The notes beneath the pieces were generated by a model. The model did not search any database. It saw only the letters and a program-made list of their open reading frames with translations, and was not told the DNA's origin. DNA of 47,371 nt from Fodinibius salsisoli (lineage in GTDB: Bacteria; Bacteroidota; Rhodothermia; Balneolales; Balneolaceae). The position numbers were made by a program, and so were the translations under genes. Positions 25,276-35,393 of this stretch are shown one piece after another. Positions within the stretch are counted from its first letter, which is position 1, and every line of letters starts with the position of its first letter. The stretch covers positions 1 to 47,371 of the forward strand of contig NZ_JAGGJA010000021.1 in assembly GCF_026229185.1 (NCBI RefSeq), in the 5' to 3' direction.

Positions 25276-25595
25276 CTCTTAGCATAGGCGATAAAGGCCC
25301 GCAGGTGATGCACCTGCAATCGGCACTGAAAGCCCTCGGTATCGGGCTTCCTAAATATGGGGTTGACGGCATATTTGGCCCCGAAACGCAGGCAGCTGTC
25401 AAGCAGGTCCAGCAACAATTGGGACTATCACCGAGTGGAACAGCTGACGAGGTATTACTAAGCAGGCTTGGTATTAACCAGCAATCTCTTCGGGGAACTC
25501 TGAAAAGAACTGTGCCAAAAACAGCACTCCTGGCCATAGGGACCATCGCCATCATTGGAATTGGAATCGCAATTAAACGAACTAAACGAGATTAA
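25272..25595 (+). CDS. Peptidoglycan-binding domain protein with C-terminal membrane anchor
   Basis: A 107-residue protein. Residues 1-66 are a canonical PG_binding_1 three-helix domain (GDKGPQVMHLQSALKALG, then YGVDGIFGPETQAAVKQ). A membrane helix follows at about 84-100 (ALLAIGTIAIIGIGIAI), then KRTKRD. Such domains bind the cell wall. A membrane-tethered version is expected in a virion that attaches to or penetrates peptidoglycan, or in a lysis apparatus. It overlaps the previous gene by 4 bases. Confidence 0.75.
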   Translation: MTLSIGDKGPQVMHLQSALKALGIGLPKYGVDGIFGPETQAAVKQVQQQLGLSPSGTADEVLLSRLGINQQSLRGTLKRTVPKTALLAIGTIAIIGIGIAIKRTKRD

Positions 25596-25596
25596 T

Positions 25597-26856
25597 ATGG
25601 AATCGATGACTGCCCAGCAGCTTGCAAAACTCAACATCAAAGGCATCAAAATAGCCCAACCTTACGGGCGGCTCCTTGGCGAACCCGAGAAGAATGCCGT
25701 CATTTTTATCTGGGGCGAAAAAGGGGCCGGCAAATCCACGATGAGCCTGGGACTCGCTGACGCCCTGGCCGAGCATGGTCGTATCGAATACATCCCCGCC
25801 GAAGAGCATTTTGGCAAAACACTGGTCGACCGCGTCAAACGACTCGGTGCCACCCACCGGAACCTGAATTTTACCAAGTGGAAATCCATTCAGGCCCTCA
25901 AAGAAATATTGCTCAAGAACCGGTCGTTCGCCTGCATCCTGGATTCCATTTCGGTGATTGATGCCAACGCGAAGGAAACGGTCGAGCTGGCCCAATGGTG
26001 CCGCGAGAACGGGATCATGTTCGTCATGGTCTCCCACGCGACCAAAGACGGGCAGTACAAAGGCAACACCAGCATTGCCCACGAATGTGATATTGAGATC
26101 AAAGTCACCAAAGAAGGCGGGGCGGAAACCGAGAAAAACCGCTACCGCGAACTCACTGCTATTGCCGTGCCCTTTTCAGCGAAAGACCGTGAAGTTAAAC
26201 CGGCTACCCCAGTGACCAAAGAAAACGACCCCAAATCACGCGAGAATCCGGTGGATACCCCTTTTAAGATTACCCTAAAAGAAATCGACACCCTCCACAA
26301 AATTCGCTCCTGGAAGCGGATCAACTCCATGTTTGGCAGCAAGATGCCGTGCTACGCGCCCAAGCATTCCGGGGAATCTGAAAACGCCCACCTGTCGATT
26401 CGGTACACGGCCGACTATCCCAAGAAGCGGTATATCATGGATCTGCTTCTGGACGGCCACCTCGAATACCAGGCCTGCACGGAAGGCAAAGCGGGCGGTT
26501 TAAAAGCGTGTTGGGAAAAGCTGGTCAGCAAATATGGCGATCTGGAAGTGCGCATCTTCAAACAAGATCACGCCAAAGTGGTATTGGGCGCCAAAGAGTA
26601 TAAACGGCAGGAACGTGCGCTGGGTAAAAAGGAAAAATCTACTGCGACCGACTCACCTGCCCCGAAGACCAAGAAGAAAGCAGCTTCTAAACCCAAACCC
26701 ATTTCAACCAAGCAACAAGTAAAAACTCCGTCAAAAGAAAAGCCAAGGACGAAGGATAAATCATCTGAGGAAAAACCCCAGCAGCAGGTAGACATTGAAG
26801 CGGCCAAAGCAAGCCAGGCCAAACTGGACGCCTTCCTAACCAACGTATTAGGCTAA
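25597..26856 (+). CDS. RadA/RecA-like P-loop ATPase with extra C-terminal domain
   Basis: A 419-residue protein from ATG 25597 (MESMTAQQLAK); an upstream in-frame ATG at 25555 lies inside the previous gene. Walker A is GEKGAGKST (about 40-48) and Walker B CILDSISVID (about 112-121). Further features are MVSHATKDG (motif like RadA) and a helicase-style arrangement over residues 1-200. Residues 230-345 form an unassigned alpha/beta domain (HKIRSWKRINSMFGSKMP), and the last 70 are Lys/Pro-rich. RadA-type ATPases move on DNA during recombination. In this context it could serve replication or genome packaging. Confidence 0.65.
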   Translation: MESMTAQQLAKLNIKGIKIAQPYGRLLGEPEKNAVIFIWGEKGAGKSTMSLGLADALAEHGRIEYIPAEEHFGKTLVDRVKRLGATHRNLNFTKWKSIQALKEILLKNRSFACILDSISVIDANAKETVELAQWCRENGIMFVMVSHATKDGQYKGNTSIAHECDIEIKVTKEGGAETEKNRYRELTAIAVPFSAKDREVKPATPVTKENDPKSRENPVDTPFKITLKEIDTLHKIRSWKRINSMFGSKMPCYAPKHSGESENAHLSIRYTADYPKKRYIMDLLLDGHLEYQACTEGKAGGLKACWEKLVSKYGDLEVRIFKQDHAKVVLGAKEYKRQERALGKKEKSTATDSPAPKTKKKAASKPKPISTKQQVKTPSKEKPRTKDKSSEEKPQQQVDIEAAKASQAKLDAFLTNVLG

Positions 26857-26863
26857 TAATCGT

Positions 26864-29800
26864 ATGCGAGACAATCCCACTGTGACCCCTTTTGAAGACA
26901 TTACAACTGAGGACTATCCCGGCATTTTTGGGGACTTTGATGGGGACGGGATCCCCAACGCCGATGATCCCAATCCACAGTTGGCTGGCGACACCGAAAC
27001 CGTCGAAGAGACCCAGCTCACCGAAGAAATCAAGCAGCTGATCGACCTGCGAGGCGACTATCAGCAGGCCTTAGACGAGGTAATCGCAAAACTTAAAGCC
27101 CTGCAACCCAAAGCTACCGTGAAGGGGCGCGTCAAATCGCCCTACTCGGTCATCAACAAACTGCGTCGCAAACGCATTAAAGGCGATATAAAACAGGCTG
27201 ATACAAACGAGCTCTACACCCAAGGCCTGACCGATATGGCCGGCTGTATGATCGTGCTATCTGGTCAAGCCGAACTGGATCAGATAGTCAAACAGATTAG
27301 CTTAGGTACGGTTGGTAAAGTTTTCGAACATGAAGATAAATATGCCGAGCCCGTCGGTGGCTACCGGGCGCATCACTTTATCGTGATGGCGGGGGAGACC
27401 GAAGATATTCCGGTCGAGATTCAGGTAAAAACCCGGCGGATGGCACAAATAGCCAGTGCCGCTCACACGCCATACAAGAACGGACAACTTAACACTAATC
27501 GAATGCACCAGCTCACTGACTTGGCCTGGCAAGCGGACCAAGGGGATGAAGTTGCTGCCAATCAAATTGATGCTCTTCTTGATGACCCAGAAAAATTGAC
27601 GGGGCAGTTGACAACCCGCGAAAATCCTTCGAGTGACCTACAACAGCTCCAAAATTCATTCACTCTGGCCGTAAAGAAACTAGCCCTGGCTTTTTCCCTC
27701 GATAAATTTCCCACAGAGCACCGAGAGCAGGCCTTGGAACTGTTTCGCCAGCACGGAAATATTATTGGCGTTGATTTTGAAGAAGTATTTTCTGCCGCCC
27801 AAAAGAAAACCGAAACTCCAAAAAAAGAAGACGATCCATCATACCAACCCTCCGAAGATCGGCCGGGAGAAGCGGGATTTGGAAGCCATTTTTCCGGCCT
27901 CCAACTGAAAAATTTTGCCCCAATTAAACTCTCGAAGTCCGAGCGACGAAAAGCCAACGAGGCGGCCCTGGCCGTCTTGGAAAAAGAAGATCGTTCGATT
28001 ACCGAATCGGATCTGGACCTACTCCGACAATACACCGGTGCTGGCGGGCTCGGGTATGGGGAGGATGCCACAGGAACCGAACGCGGCCTACTTAACGAGC
28101 ACTACACCTCCTACCAACTGGCCAGCCTGATCTGGGATAAACTCGGAGCCATGGGCGTGGACGGTGGTAACATCTTAGAACCCGGGGCAGGGGTAGGTAA
28201 CTTTGCAGGCTTCATGCCAACCAGCGGAGCCTTTCGCATGCTGATGGTCGAGCGGTCGGCGGTAAGCTCACGCATCGCGGGGCTTCTATACCCTAACCAG
28301 TTAGTTAAACACGAAAACTTTGCTCAGACTGACCTATCGCCCTATAACCTGACCGGCGTGGTCGGTAATGTTCCTTTTGGGGATATTAAAATTCACACCC
28401 AGCGAGACCCATTGGCTCCCCTCAATCCAAGGATCCACGACTACTTTATCCTGAAGTCCCTGGACGCTCTGCAACCCGGCGGCTTCCTGGCGGTGATCAC
28501 CTCAGTCGGTACCATGGACAAGAAGGATCCAGCCATTCGACAGGCTATGGTTCAACGCGCCCGGTTTGTGGGTGCTTACCGGCTCCCCTCGACTGTTTTT
28601 AAAGACAATGCCGATACACTGGTTACCACGGACCTTATTTTGTTTCAGAAGTACCCGGATGTGGACGGGGAAACCCACCCGGACGTAAGCAGCGAATTAA
28701 ACCAGCTGTTTGCTTACCAAGAGCTGGCTGTCAGTATCACTGAACACAAAGGAGAATCTTACGGGGCCTATTATAATCCATATTACCAGAAATATCCCGA
28801 GCAGGTATTAGGCGAGCACATCCAAGGCCACGACATGCAGTTTCTGACTCGCATGGGCGTCAAAGGTCAGGTTGATGAGGCTCTGGCCGGCCAGGTTCTC
28901 GGAGATGATCTTCGCTTCCCGTACCCGCTTCCGAGGACCTTGCCGTTCTACCGGATCCCCGATGAGGGCGTGCGGCTGGAGACGACCCGCGATTATCACG
29001 CCGGGAATATTGTCTACCATGATGAGAAATTCTACGAAAAACAGCGCCACTATTTTAAACCTATTGCTGTAGGCAGCAAGGACAATGCGGGTGACGGCCT
29101 TCGCGCCAAGATAAGCTCGGCTTGCCAAATGCTGGACAAATACGATGATTTCGTCACGGCGCTGGCTCAAGACAGCCAGCAAAAAGAGCCGCTTCGCGGA
29201 GAGTTTAAGAAGCTGCTCGAAAGCCACATCAATAGCTACGGTATTCCAGACGAAGACGAGGATATCCGCGAGATATTCCGCTTCGATAACCGCCTGTATA
29301 AACTCACAACTTTTGTGAAACGGGATCCCATCAGTAGAGACCTGGTCTATGCCGATATTATCGACGCCGATTCCCTATTTAACCGCAACTACGTACCGGC
29401 GGTATCCGACTCCGATGATCTGGCCGAAATTGCCATGTATGGCCGCTCCATTGGTGAAGAACTGACGCTAGATTTCTACGGGTCCACCTATAAGGGCGGG
29501 ACCGCCAGTCGGGCCGAGCTCACTGGAGCCATCCAAGAGCACCCGGATTTCTTCTATAATCCCGCGTCCAATACTTACGAGTTTCGGTATCAATACTTGG
29601 CCGGTAACGTCCGCCGGAAGCTGGAGCTGGCCGAAGACAACCAGCTGGAAAAAAACATCCAGGCCTTGAAGGCGGTCCTGCCTGAATGGATTGATGCCTA
29701 TTCGATCACCGTGGATCCGCGACACATTTTCACCTACTTGCCGGCCAAAGTGCTAGTAGAATGGATAAAAGATGAGCTGGGCTATCGGGATGTCCATATT

Positions 29801-32800
29801 GGCCTGGTCAAAGATAAAGCCGAGCTGGGCAACCGCTTCTATATGAAACTCCGCAAAGGCGGACGGTATATAAAAAATGGCGAAGAAACTGCCGACGATT
29901 GGAACCAGGGGTGGGGCGAGACGCCATTTAGCAAAATTATTAACAACTATATCCAGGATTCCAGTTTCCCGCTGGTCTTCTATGATGAGAACGACAACGT
30001 CCTGCCAAATATGACGCTGAAACGAGCCGAGCAAACCGGCCAGCAGGCGCTCATTGAACGAGCGCGCGCTAAACAGCGCACTCATAACGATCAGATGTTG
30101 ACGCGCGTGCCCCAAAAGTTCAACCAGTGGGTACGCACCAAGGCCTCCACGGAAATTCGCGAACTCATCGAGGGAGCCTATAACCACGAGTATAACGCTC
30201 ATATCAACCCGCAATTCGATGGGAGTACCCTCCGCGTGCGCGGCATGTCGGATACCTTCTATGGAGTCAAAGATTTTGCGGTGTATAAACACAACCGCGC
30301 GGTGGCCGAAAAACTAGTATGGAACGGGCGCGGCGCCAACTGCCACGACGTCGGCGCCGGAAAAACGCTCTCTTCGATTATCACTTCGCAAGTCCTTCTG
30401 CAGCAGGGCGCCTGCCACAAGCCCATGTTTGTGGTACCCGGCAAAGTGCAGGAAAAGTGGGTCGAGGAATACGCGATGCTGTTCCCGGAGGCCAAGATCC
30501 TCAACATGAAAATGGCCGGCCCCGAGCGCCACAAAGAACTCACCATGGCCCAACTCTACAACTGGGACGCGATCTTTATCGCCGACCATGCCTTCAAGAG
30601 TCTGCCACTGTCACCGGCCGTCCAGCAGCAAATGTATTCGGAGCGCGTGGAATACTTCGATCAGATGATTGACAATTTTGACGAGCTTATCGAAGAGGAC
30701 GACGCGCTAAGCTCCACGGCTAAAAAGTCGATGGTCACGCGCTTGGAGAAGATGAAAGAAGAGTGGGAGGCCAAGCTCCGCAACGTAGCCAGTGCCAAGC
30801 GCCTGGATACCGATATCTTTTTTGATGAGCTCGGCGTGGATGCCCTGTTCTTTGACGAAGCCCACTTCTACAAAAATGCGTTGGGCAGCGCCAAAGCCGC
30901 CAAGCTGGGCATTGCCGCGAATAAGCCTTCCCAGCGAGCTGAAGATGCGCTCCAGAAAACCAAATGGCTGTTTTCCAAGATAGGATATAAGAACGTGTTT
31001 GTCCTAACGGCCACGCCGGTCGTCAACTCTCCGGTGGAGGTCTGGCATATGCTCAACCTCTGCGCCCCAGATCTGCTGGACAAATACCAGATTGCCAATC
31101 TCGACAACTTCATCAACCAGTTTGTCCGTGAGGAAGAAAAGATCGTCAAAAAGACCAACGGTGAATACCGCACCGAACGCGTAGTGGCCGGCTATTACAA
31201 CCTGCCGGAAATGCGGTCTATCATCGACGAGGTCATGGACATCAAAAGCTATGATCAGCTGGTGGGATTCTACGAGAAATTTCCGGACTACCTCAGAGAT
31301 AAATCTGGCGTAATTGTAACCGATAACCAGGGCAATCCCCAAGCGCTCAAACCGAAATTCAAGCGCCCCGAAGCCGAAACCAAACAGCAGGTTATCGAGC
31401 CCAGCGAAATTCACAAATTGTTATTTGACGACATTATTCTCCGGGCCGATAATATTCTGGACTGCATGCGCCAGCGCGGATGCCAGACCAAGGACAACTT
31501 CCTGGTCATTACCGGCGATGGTAGCAAGATAGCTACGGATCTTCGTGTCTATGACCACAGCTTCGAAGGCGTAGATGGCAAGTTTCTCAAATTGGGAGCC
31601 CTAGTGGACAACGTAGCCGAAAGTTACGCCTTCCGCGAAAACCCCGCCCCAAGCAGAGTACCGGAAAGCATCTATGGCGACTTCTTTTCAAAAGTACCGC
31701 CGGCCAGAGAAAACCCGAACCCCTACGCGGGCCAGTCGCGTCACAAACTTATTCAAGAGCTCAAATCCCTGGGGCACTTCGAAGAGGTAGCCGGTGAAGT
31801 TGAAGCCACCGAAGGCGACCTCCACGCCGTACCCGTTGGCAAACAGTTCTTGCTCAATAAAATCGAAAAACAGCGTGAGAAACACTCCGACGGCTCCGAT
31901 GCCATGGAAGAAACCTTTGACCGGGCGATGATGATTGTTGAGGTCTTGTATGGCGGCCGCGAAAACCCAGCGTTCCCAACCTTCCGTAACCAGATCATCT
32001 TCTGCGACTGGATCTCTGTGGAAGGCCAGAAAGGCGGCAGTTACCACCAGTTGATCAAGGAGGAACTCACAAAGGCAGGCATCCCGGCTAACGAAGTTGC
32101 CATTATTAATGGCTCCATCATTGGAACCGATAAGAAGGGCAACGACTATTTCGTCTCCTCGGCCGATGACAAGGAAGCCCTCAAAAAGCAGGTGCAAGAT
32201 GATTTTAATATCGGAAAGTACCGCGTGTTGATCGGCAATCAGTCCATTGCTGAAGGCATGAACCTGCAGAAATGGACCACCGACCTACATCACATGGACG
32301 TGCCCTATACGCCCTCGCAGATCCAGCAGCGCAACGGGCGCGGGCTCCGGCAGGGCAACCAACATGGAAAAGTGAACATCCATTTTTATCTGATGAAGGA
32401 TTCTTTTGATCAGTACCGCCTGGAGCTGGTCAGCAAGAAACAAAGCTGGATTGATGAACTCTTCTTCGGGGACGGCCGAGAAACCTCCGCCGATTCCGAG
32501 GGCGAATCCTTGGAATACGAGCAGATGGTGGCCGCCACCAACTCTGATCCGCGAGTTAAAGAATTTTTTGGCTCCAAAGCACAAACCAAGGTGCTGAAAG
32601 CCCGCATCGATTCCCTGCTTAGCGAAACCCAGCGGCTGGAGTCCTCCCTGTCCCAAGCAAGCCAAGATGTTGCCAAGAAAAGTGAACGCATGGAATCAGC
32701 GATCCAGCGAGAGCAATCCCTGATTGATTCAGAGCTTCCGACCTCGGGGGCCGAGGCCTTAAATCAAGGACTTATTCGGGTAGACTGGCTGGATCACAGC

Positions 32801-34114
32801 GGGGAGGTTGGGACCATCGAAAACAACCTGTCTTCAGACGGCAAACGCATTCCCCGGTTCCGCCACGAGCTTACCCTGGAAGTCCCAAAAAATAACGCCA
32901 ACGGGCGGGTGCTGTTTAATCTTATCCCTGACCCGAATGCTCCAAACCGAAGTTTCTACAACAAGATTAAGTGGAGCTCGATCAAACAGATGGCCAGCGA
33001 CCAGCTAAATCAGCAATTTGGCTGGAGTATGGACGAGCCGGTCCAATGGGGCCGAAGCCTGGCCGGCAACAAAGGCAATATTATTGCCGATGAGTCCGAC
33101 TTTTACAGCCACTACGATGTAGATATCGAGGCCGAAAAACAGAAAACAGGCCCCGACGGAACCGAAGTAACTTTCGATCAGATTAAGCAACAGCTGGGCA
33201 TGTACAAAACGGAGCGCTGGCTGCCAATCATAAAACAAAAACTGGCCGGACTCTTCCTAGCCCTGGAACAAGGCTGGCAGCAATCGGCCGAAGGACGCAT
33301 TCAGCAGATTACCTCGGAGCTGGAACGATCCAAAAAGACATTGCGAGAACTGGAGAGTACCCACCAGCAAACGCAAAAAGAGTTGGAGCAGGCCCAGTCC
33401 GACCTTACCACCAACCAAGACACTGTAACCAAATTGCAAGATGTGGTCAACGAGTTGGTCAAAACCAAATTTTCTGACCGGTCGGAGCTCTACGAAGAGC
33501 TCAACCGCATTGCCCCCACCTACGGCGTGAAGGGTACCGTCCGCGTCCGTGAAGTGGGTATTTACCGGGATAGCCCAACGGGCGAAAACATTCGCCCAAA
33601 CCGGTCCGAGAAAGAATCACCCTTAAAAGCTCTCCCTATGCCCTTGAAGACACTCTTTGGCCAGCCGCTGGTATATGCTGGCACCGTTGGGGAACTGGAG
33701 TTTATCGACACTAAAGGATTCATGCAGCGCATCGTCTCGGAAAGCGAAGACTTGGCGATGATTATCGACGCCGAGGGAACCACGCTGTTTGCCTTCCCGA
33801 CCCAGCGCATGAAGCTCCTAAAAGGAGCCTTTGACAACGGAGATGCCGAACAGATGTATGAGGAGTTCCACCATTTCCCGGCCGACGGCTACGATTACGA
33901 ACTGTTTCCACCGGCCGGCGCCGAGCTGGTTTCCATTGGTCACGCCGAACGGATCATGTACTCCAGCGACAAGGTGATCTACTCCGGCGACCAGAAAGGA
34001 GACGACCATCACTACTACCACTATTTCGACGATGGCAAACGTCCCGTCTTCTCCTACGGGGACGTGTACATCATCACAAACCTGAATATTGACGGCCGAG
34101 GCATCCTTAACTAA
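26864..34114 (+). CDS. Giant polyvalent protein: RelA/SpoT-like domain + N6-adenine methylase + SNF2 helicase
   Basis: A 2416-residue protein. Residues 24-35 (DFDGDGIPNADD) are a thrombospondin-3/EF-hand-like calcium motif. Residues 85-205 look like a RelA/SpoT synthetase: KGRVKSPYSV, DMAGCMIVL, GGYRAHH (about 164), VEIQVKT (about 184) and AHTPYK. A DarB-type methylase follows (LEPGAGVGNF near 438, GNVPFG near 500). The SNF2-type helicase has VGAGKT near 1163, DEAH near 1331, TATP near 1381 and RNGRGLRQG near 1821. Coiled coils lie near 1905-1945 and 2142-2195. Phage P1 DarB-like proteins are packaged and protect injected DNA from restriction. Confidence 0.8.
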   Translation: MRDNPTVTPFEDITTEDYPGIFGDFDGDGIPNADDPNPQLAGDTETVEETQLTEEIKQLIDLRGDYQQALDEVIAKLKALQPKATVKGRVKSPYSVINKLRRKRIKGDIKQADTNELYTQGLTDMAGCMIVLSGQAELDQIVKQISLGTVGKVFEHEDKYAEPVGGYRAHHFIVMAGETEDIPVEIQVKTRRMAQIASAAHTPYKNGQLNTNRMHQLTDLAWQADQGDEVAANQIDALLDDPEKLTGQLTTRENPSSDLQQLQNSFTLAVKKLALAFSLDKFPTEHREQALELFRQHGNIIGVDFEEVFSAAQKKTETPKKEDDPSYQPSEDRPGEAGFGSHFSGLQLKNFAPIKLSKSERRKANEAALAVLEKEDRSITESDLDLLRQYTGAGGLGYGEDATGTERGLLNEHYTSYQLASLIWDKLGAMGVDGGNILEPGAGVGNFAGFMPTSGAFRMLMVERSAVSSRIAGLLYPNQLVKHENFAQTDLSPYNLTGVVGNVPFGDIKIHTQRDPLAPLNPRIHDYFILKSLDALQPGGFLAVITSVGTMDKKDPAIRQAMVQRARFVGAYRLPSTVFKDNADTLVTTDLILFQKYPDVDGETHPDVSSELNQLFAYQELAVSITEHKGESYGAYYNPYYQKYPEQVLGEHIQGHDMQFLTRMGVKGQVDEALAGQVLGDDLRFPYPLPRTLPFYRIPDEGVRLETTRDYHAGNIVYHDEKFYEKQRHYFKPIAVGSKDNAGDGLRAKISSACQMLDKYDDFVTALAQDSQQKEPLRGEFKKLLESHINSYGIPDEDEDIREIFRFDNRLYKLTTFVKRDPISRDLVYADIIDADSLFNRNYVPAVSDSDDLAEIAMYGRSIGEELTLDFYGSTYKGGTASRAELTGAIQEHPDFFYNPASNTYEFRYQYLAGNVRRKLELAEDNQLEKNIQALKAVLPEWIDAYSITVDPRHIFTYLPAKVLVEWIKDELGYRDVHIGLVKDKAELGNRFYMKLRKGGRYIKNGEETADDWNQGWGETPFSKIINNYIQDSSFPLVFYDENDNVLPNMTLKRAEQTGQQALIERARAKQRTHNDQMLTRVPQKFNQWVRTKASTEIRELIEGAYNHEYNAHINPQFDGSTLRVRGMSDTFYGVKDFAVYKHNRAVAEKLVWNGRGANCHDVGAGKTLSSIITSQVLLQQGACHKPMFVVPGKVQEKWVEEYAMLFPEAKILNMKMAGPERHKELTMAQLYNWDAIFIADHAFKSLPLSPAVQQQMYSERVEYFDQMIDNFDELIEEDDALSSTAKKSMVTRLEKMKEEWEAKLRNVASAKRLDTDIFFDELGVDALFFDEAHFYKNALGSAKAAKLGIAANKPSQRAEDALQKTKWLFSKIGYKNVFVLTATPVVNSPVEVWHMLNLCAPDLLDKYQIANLDNFINQFVREEEKIVKKTNGEYRTERVVAGYYNLPEMRSIIDEVMDIKSYDQLVGFYEKFPDYLRDKSGVIVTDNQGNPQALKPKFKRPEAETKQQVIEPSEIHKLLFDDIILRADNILDCMRQRGCQTKDNFLVITGDGSKIATDLRVYDHSFEGVDGKFLKLGALVDNVAESYAFRENPAPSRVPESIYGDFFSKVPPARENPNPYAGQSRHKLIQELKSLGHFEEVAGEVEATEGDLHAVPVGKQFLLNKIEKQREKHSDGSDAMEETFDRAMMIVEVLYGGRENPAFPTFRNQIIFCDWISVEGQKGGSYHQLIKEELTKAGIPANEVAIINGSIIGTDKKGNDYFVSSADDKEALKKQVQDDFNIGKYRVLIGNQSIAEGMNLQKWTTDLHHMDVPYTPSQIQQRNGRGLRQGNQHGKVNIHFYLMKDSFDQYRLELVSKKQSWIDELFFGDGRETSADSEGESLEYEQMVAATNSDPRVKEFFGSKAQTKVLKARIDSLLSETQRLESSLSQASQDVAKKSERMESAIQREQSLIDSELPTSGAEALNQGLIRVDWLDHSGEVGTIENNLSSDGKRIPRFRHELTLEVPKNNANGRVLFNLIPDPNAPNRSFYNKIKWSSIKQMASDQLNQQFGWSMDEPVQWGRSLAGNKGNIIADESDFYSHYDVDIEAEKQKTGPDGTEVTFDQIKQQLGMYKTERWLPIIKQKLAGLFLALEQGWQQSAEGRIQQITSELERSKKTLRELESTHQQTQKELEQAQSDLTTNQDTVTKLQDVVNELVKTKFSDRSELYEELNRIAPTYGVKGTVRVREVGIYRDSPTGENIRPNRSEKESPLKALPMPLKTLFGQPLVYAGTVGELEFIDTKGFMQRIVSESEDLAMIIDAEGTTLFAFPTQRMKLLKGAFDNGDAEQMYEEFHHFPADGYDYELFPPAGAELVSIGHAERIMYSSDKVIYSGDQKGDDHHYYHYFDDGKRPVFSYGDVYIITNLNIDGRGILN

Positions 34115-34132
34115 CCTTTACCGAACCGACCT

Positions 34133-34654
34133 ATGACCCAACGAATATTTGCAAAAAATCCAACACACTTGGATGTAATTGAAAACCCAACAACCCCAAA
34201 ACCTGCAACTATGGCAAAACAACTAACAACCGAAAAAGCTGTCAGCGAATTTAAGCAGCAGCTTATCACTGCCGGATATATTGTGGGCGGCCAGGCAATT
34301 GGTGCGCAGCTTAATGGGCTGGCCGTACCCGCTATTCTTGGCGGAAGCTCAGCGACCGTCCAGCAAGCGGCCCGCGTTGGCCTCCCGCTCACCCTTGGCA
34401 TGGCCTTTACCATGTTCACCAAAAACAAACACCTTCGCGGTCTGGCCATGGGGCTCGGCGTGCAAGGTGTGATGGAACTGATCAAGTTCGTCATGCCCGA
34501 CTGGACTCCTTCCCAGGGCCTGATGGAAGGCAGCGAATACCTGTGGGATGAGCAAAATATCGCTCCACAACCCACGCCACCAGCGCAGCTCCCCATCGAA
34601 ACCGGCCATGTCTCTCAAATCGAAACCGTATTTGAAGATACCGTGGAGGTGTAA
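34133..34654 (+). CDS. Hydrophobic protein of unknown function, possible virion membrane protein
   Basis: A 173-residue protein. The middle contains two or three hydrophobic stretches (GYIVGGQAIGAQLNGLAVP, VGLPLTLGMAFTMF, GLAMGLGVQGVMELIKFV) interrupted by basic residues (TKNKHLRG). The tail is acidic and Pro-rich. No family is recognised. It follows the giant protein by 18 bases and precedes the leader of the candidate capsid gene, so it may be a membrane protein of the particle. Confidence 0.5.
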   Translation: MTQRIFAKNPTHLDVIENPTTPKPATMAKQLTTEKAVSEFKQQLITAGYIVGGQAIGAQLNGLAVPAILGGSSATVQQAARVGLPLTLGMAFTMFTKNKHLRGLAMGLGVQGVMELIKFVMPDWTPSQGLMEGSEYLWDEQNIAPQPTPPAQLPIETGHVSQIETVFEDTVEV

Positions 34655-34763
34655 TCGGCTACCATTTTTTCTCATAGCTCCTGCTGAATAAGGGACTGCC
34701 TGCGGGAACAAGCAGTAGGCCAGAGCGGCCTCAACCTAAAACCCTTTTAACTAACAACGAACT
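34655..34763 (+). promoter_or_regulatory. Leader with hairpin before candidate major capsid gene
   Basis: A 109-base gap, the longest inside the element. It holds a small perfect hairpin (AGGCC 34717-34721, GGCCT 34727-34731) and then an AC-rich stretch before the ATG. With the intrinsic terminator after the gene, it suggests separate high-level transcription of the 206-residue protein. No confident -35/-10 pair is visible. Confidence 0.35.
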
Positions 34764-35384
34764 ATGAGTAACCAAATTTCTAAAAAAGCTATTGTCCCCG
34801 CCAGCGCGCGCATCAAAACCTATTTTGATACCCAGCAAGTCACCCAAAACGGCGCTGTCGTTAACTTCTTTCCTCCTAACTCGACGCGGAAGATTACCCG
34901 GAACAATTACGTGGGCAATCCCTTCCCGGGGGAACTCAAGCGACGCATCCTTGCCCTTTCCTTCGAAGTGACCAAGCAGTTCATCGAGGACGATGAGGCC
35001 AACGGCATCGATGCCCGCGGAATCGTTAATTCCCTAAAAGATGCCGGCGTCATTTTGCAGGCCGATAATGACAACAAAGAGTTTCTGCGCGTGCCCATCT
35101 CCAAGCATTCCAACTTCTCCGGCACTGATGTGCAGTTGGTGGCCGGCACGGCGAATACCGTAGATGCTCCGGTGGTTTTCAAACGTATCGCTGCCCTTCG
35201 TTCAGCGGACGAATACCGCTTGGCCGATCCCTTCGATCTGGCTGTCAATCAGACCTTGTCCCTCTCGGTTCATTTCGAGGATTCCTCGGTGTTCCCAAGT
35301 GACGAGAACTGGACCACGTCCGGCCAAGGCCTGCTCTACCTGCGCGCCAGCATTGTCGTGGCTGAAATGAAGCCCGAAAAATAA
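34764..35384 (+). CDS. Candidate major capsid protein (small)
   Basis: A 206-residue protein of about 23 kDa. No membrane segment. It alternates predicted beta strands with short helices; FPGELKRRILALSFEVTKQF is one helical/strand pair, and ADPFDLAVNQTLSLSVHFED resembles the closing strands of viral jelly-roll proteins. It has its own leader and is followed by a strong intrinsic terminator, the arrangement expected of an abundant structural protein. Size and adjacency to a 259-residue partner recall the two single-jelly-roll capsid proteins of P23-77-like and halosphaeroviruses. The homology is inferred, not demonstrated. Confidence 0.45.
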   Translation: MSNQISKKAIVPASARIKTYFDTQQVTQNGAVVNFFPPNSTRKITRNNYVGNPFPGELKRRILALSFEVTKQFIEDDEANGIDARGIVNSLKDAGVILQADNDNKEFLRVPISKHSNFSGTDVQLVAGTANTVDAPVVFKRIAALRSADEYRLADPFDLAVNQTLSLSVHFEDSSVFPSDENWTTSGQGLLYLRASIVVAEMKPEK

Positions 35385-35393
35385 CCCCTCTAT

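Noticed and set aside
30314-30672. Overlapping frames on both strands within the helicase region
   Set aside because: They lie inside the well-supported 2416-residue protein and arise from its GC-rich codon use. No domain is recognisable.
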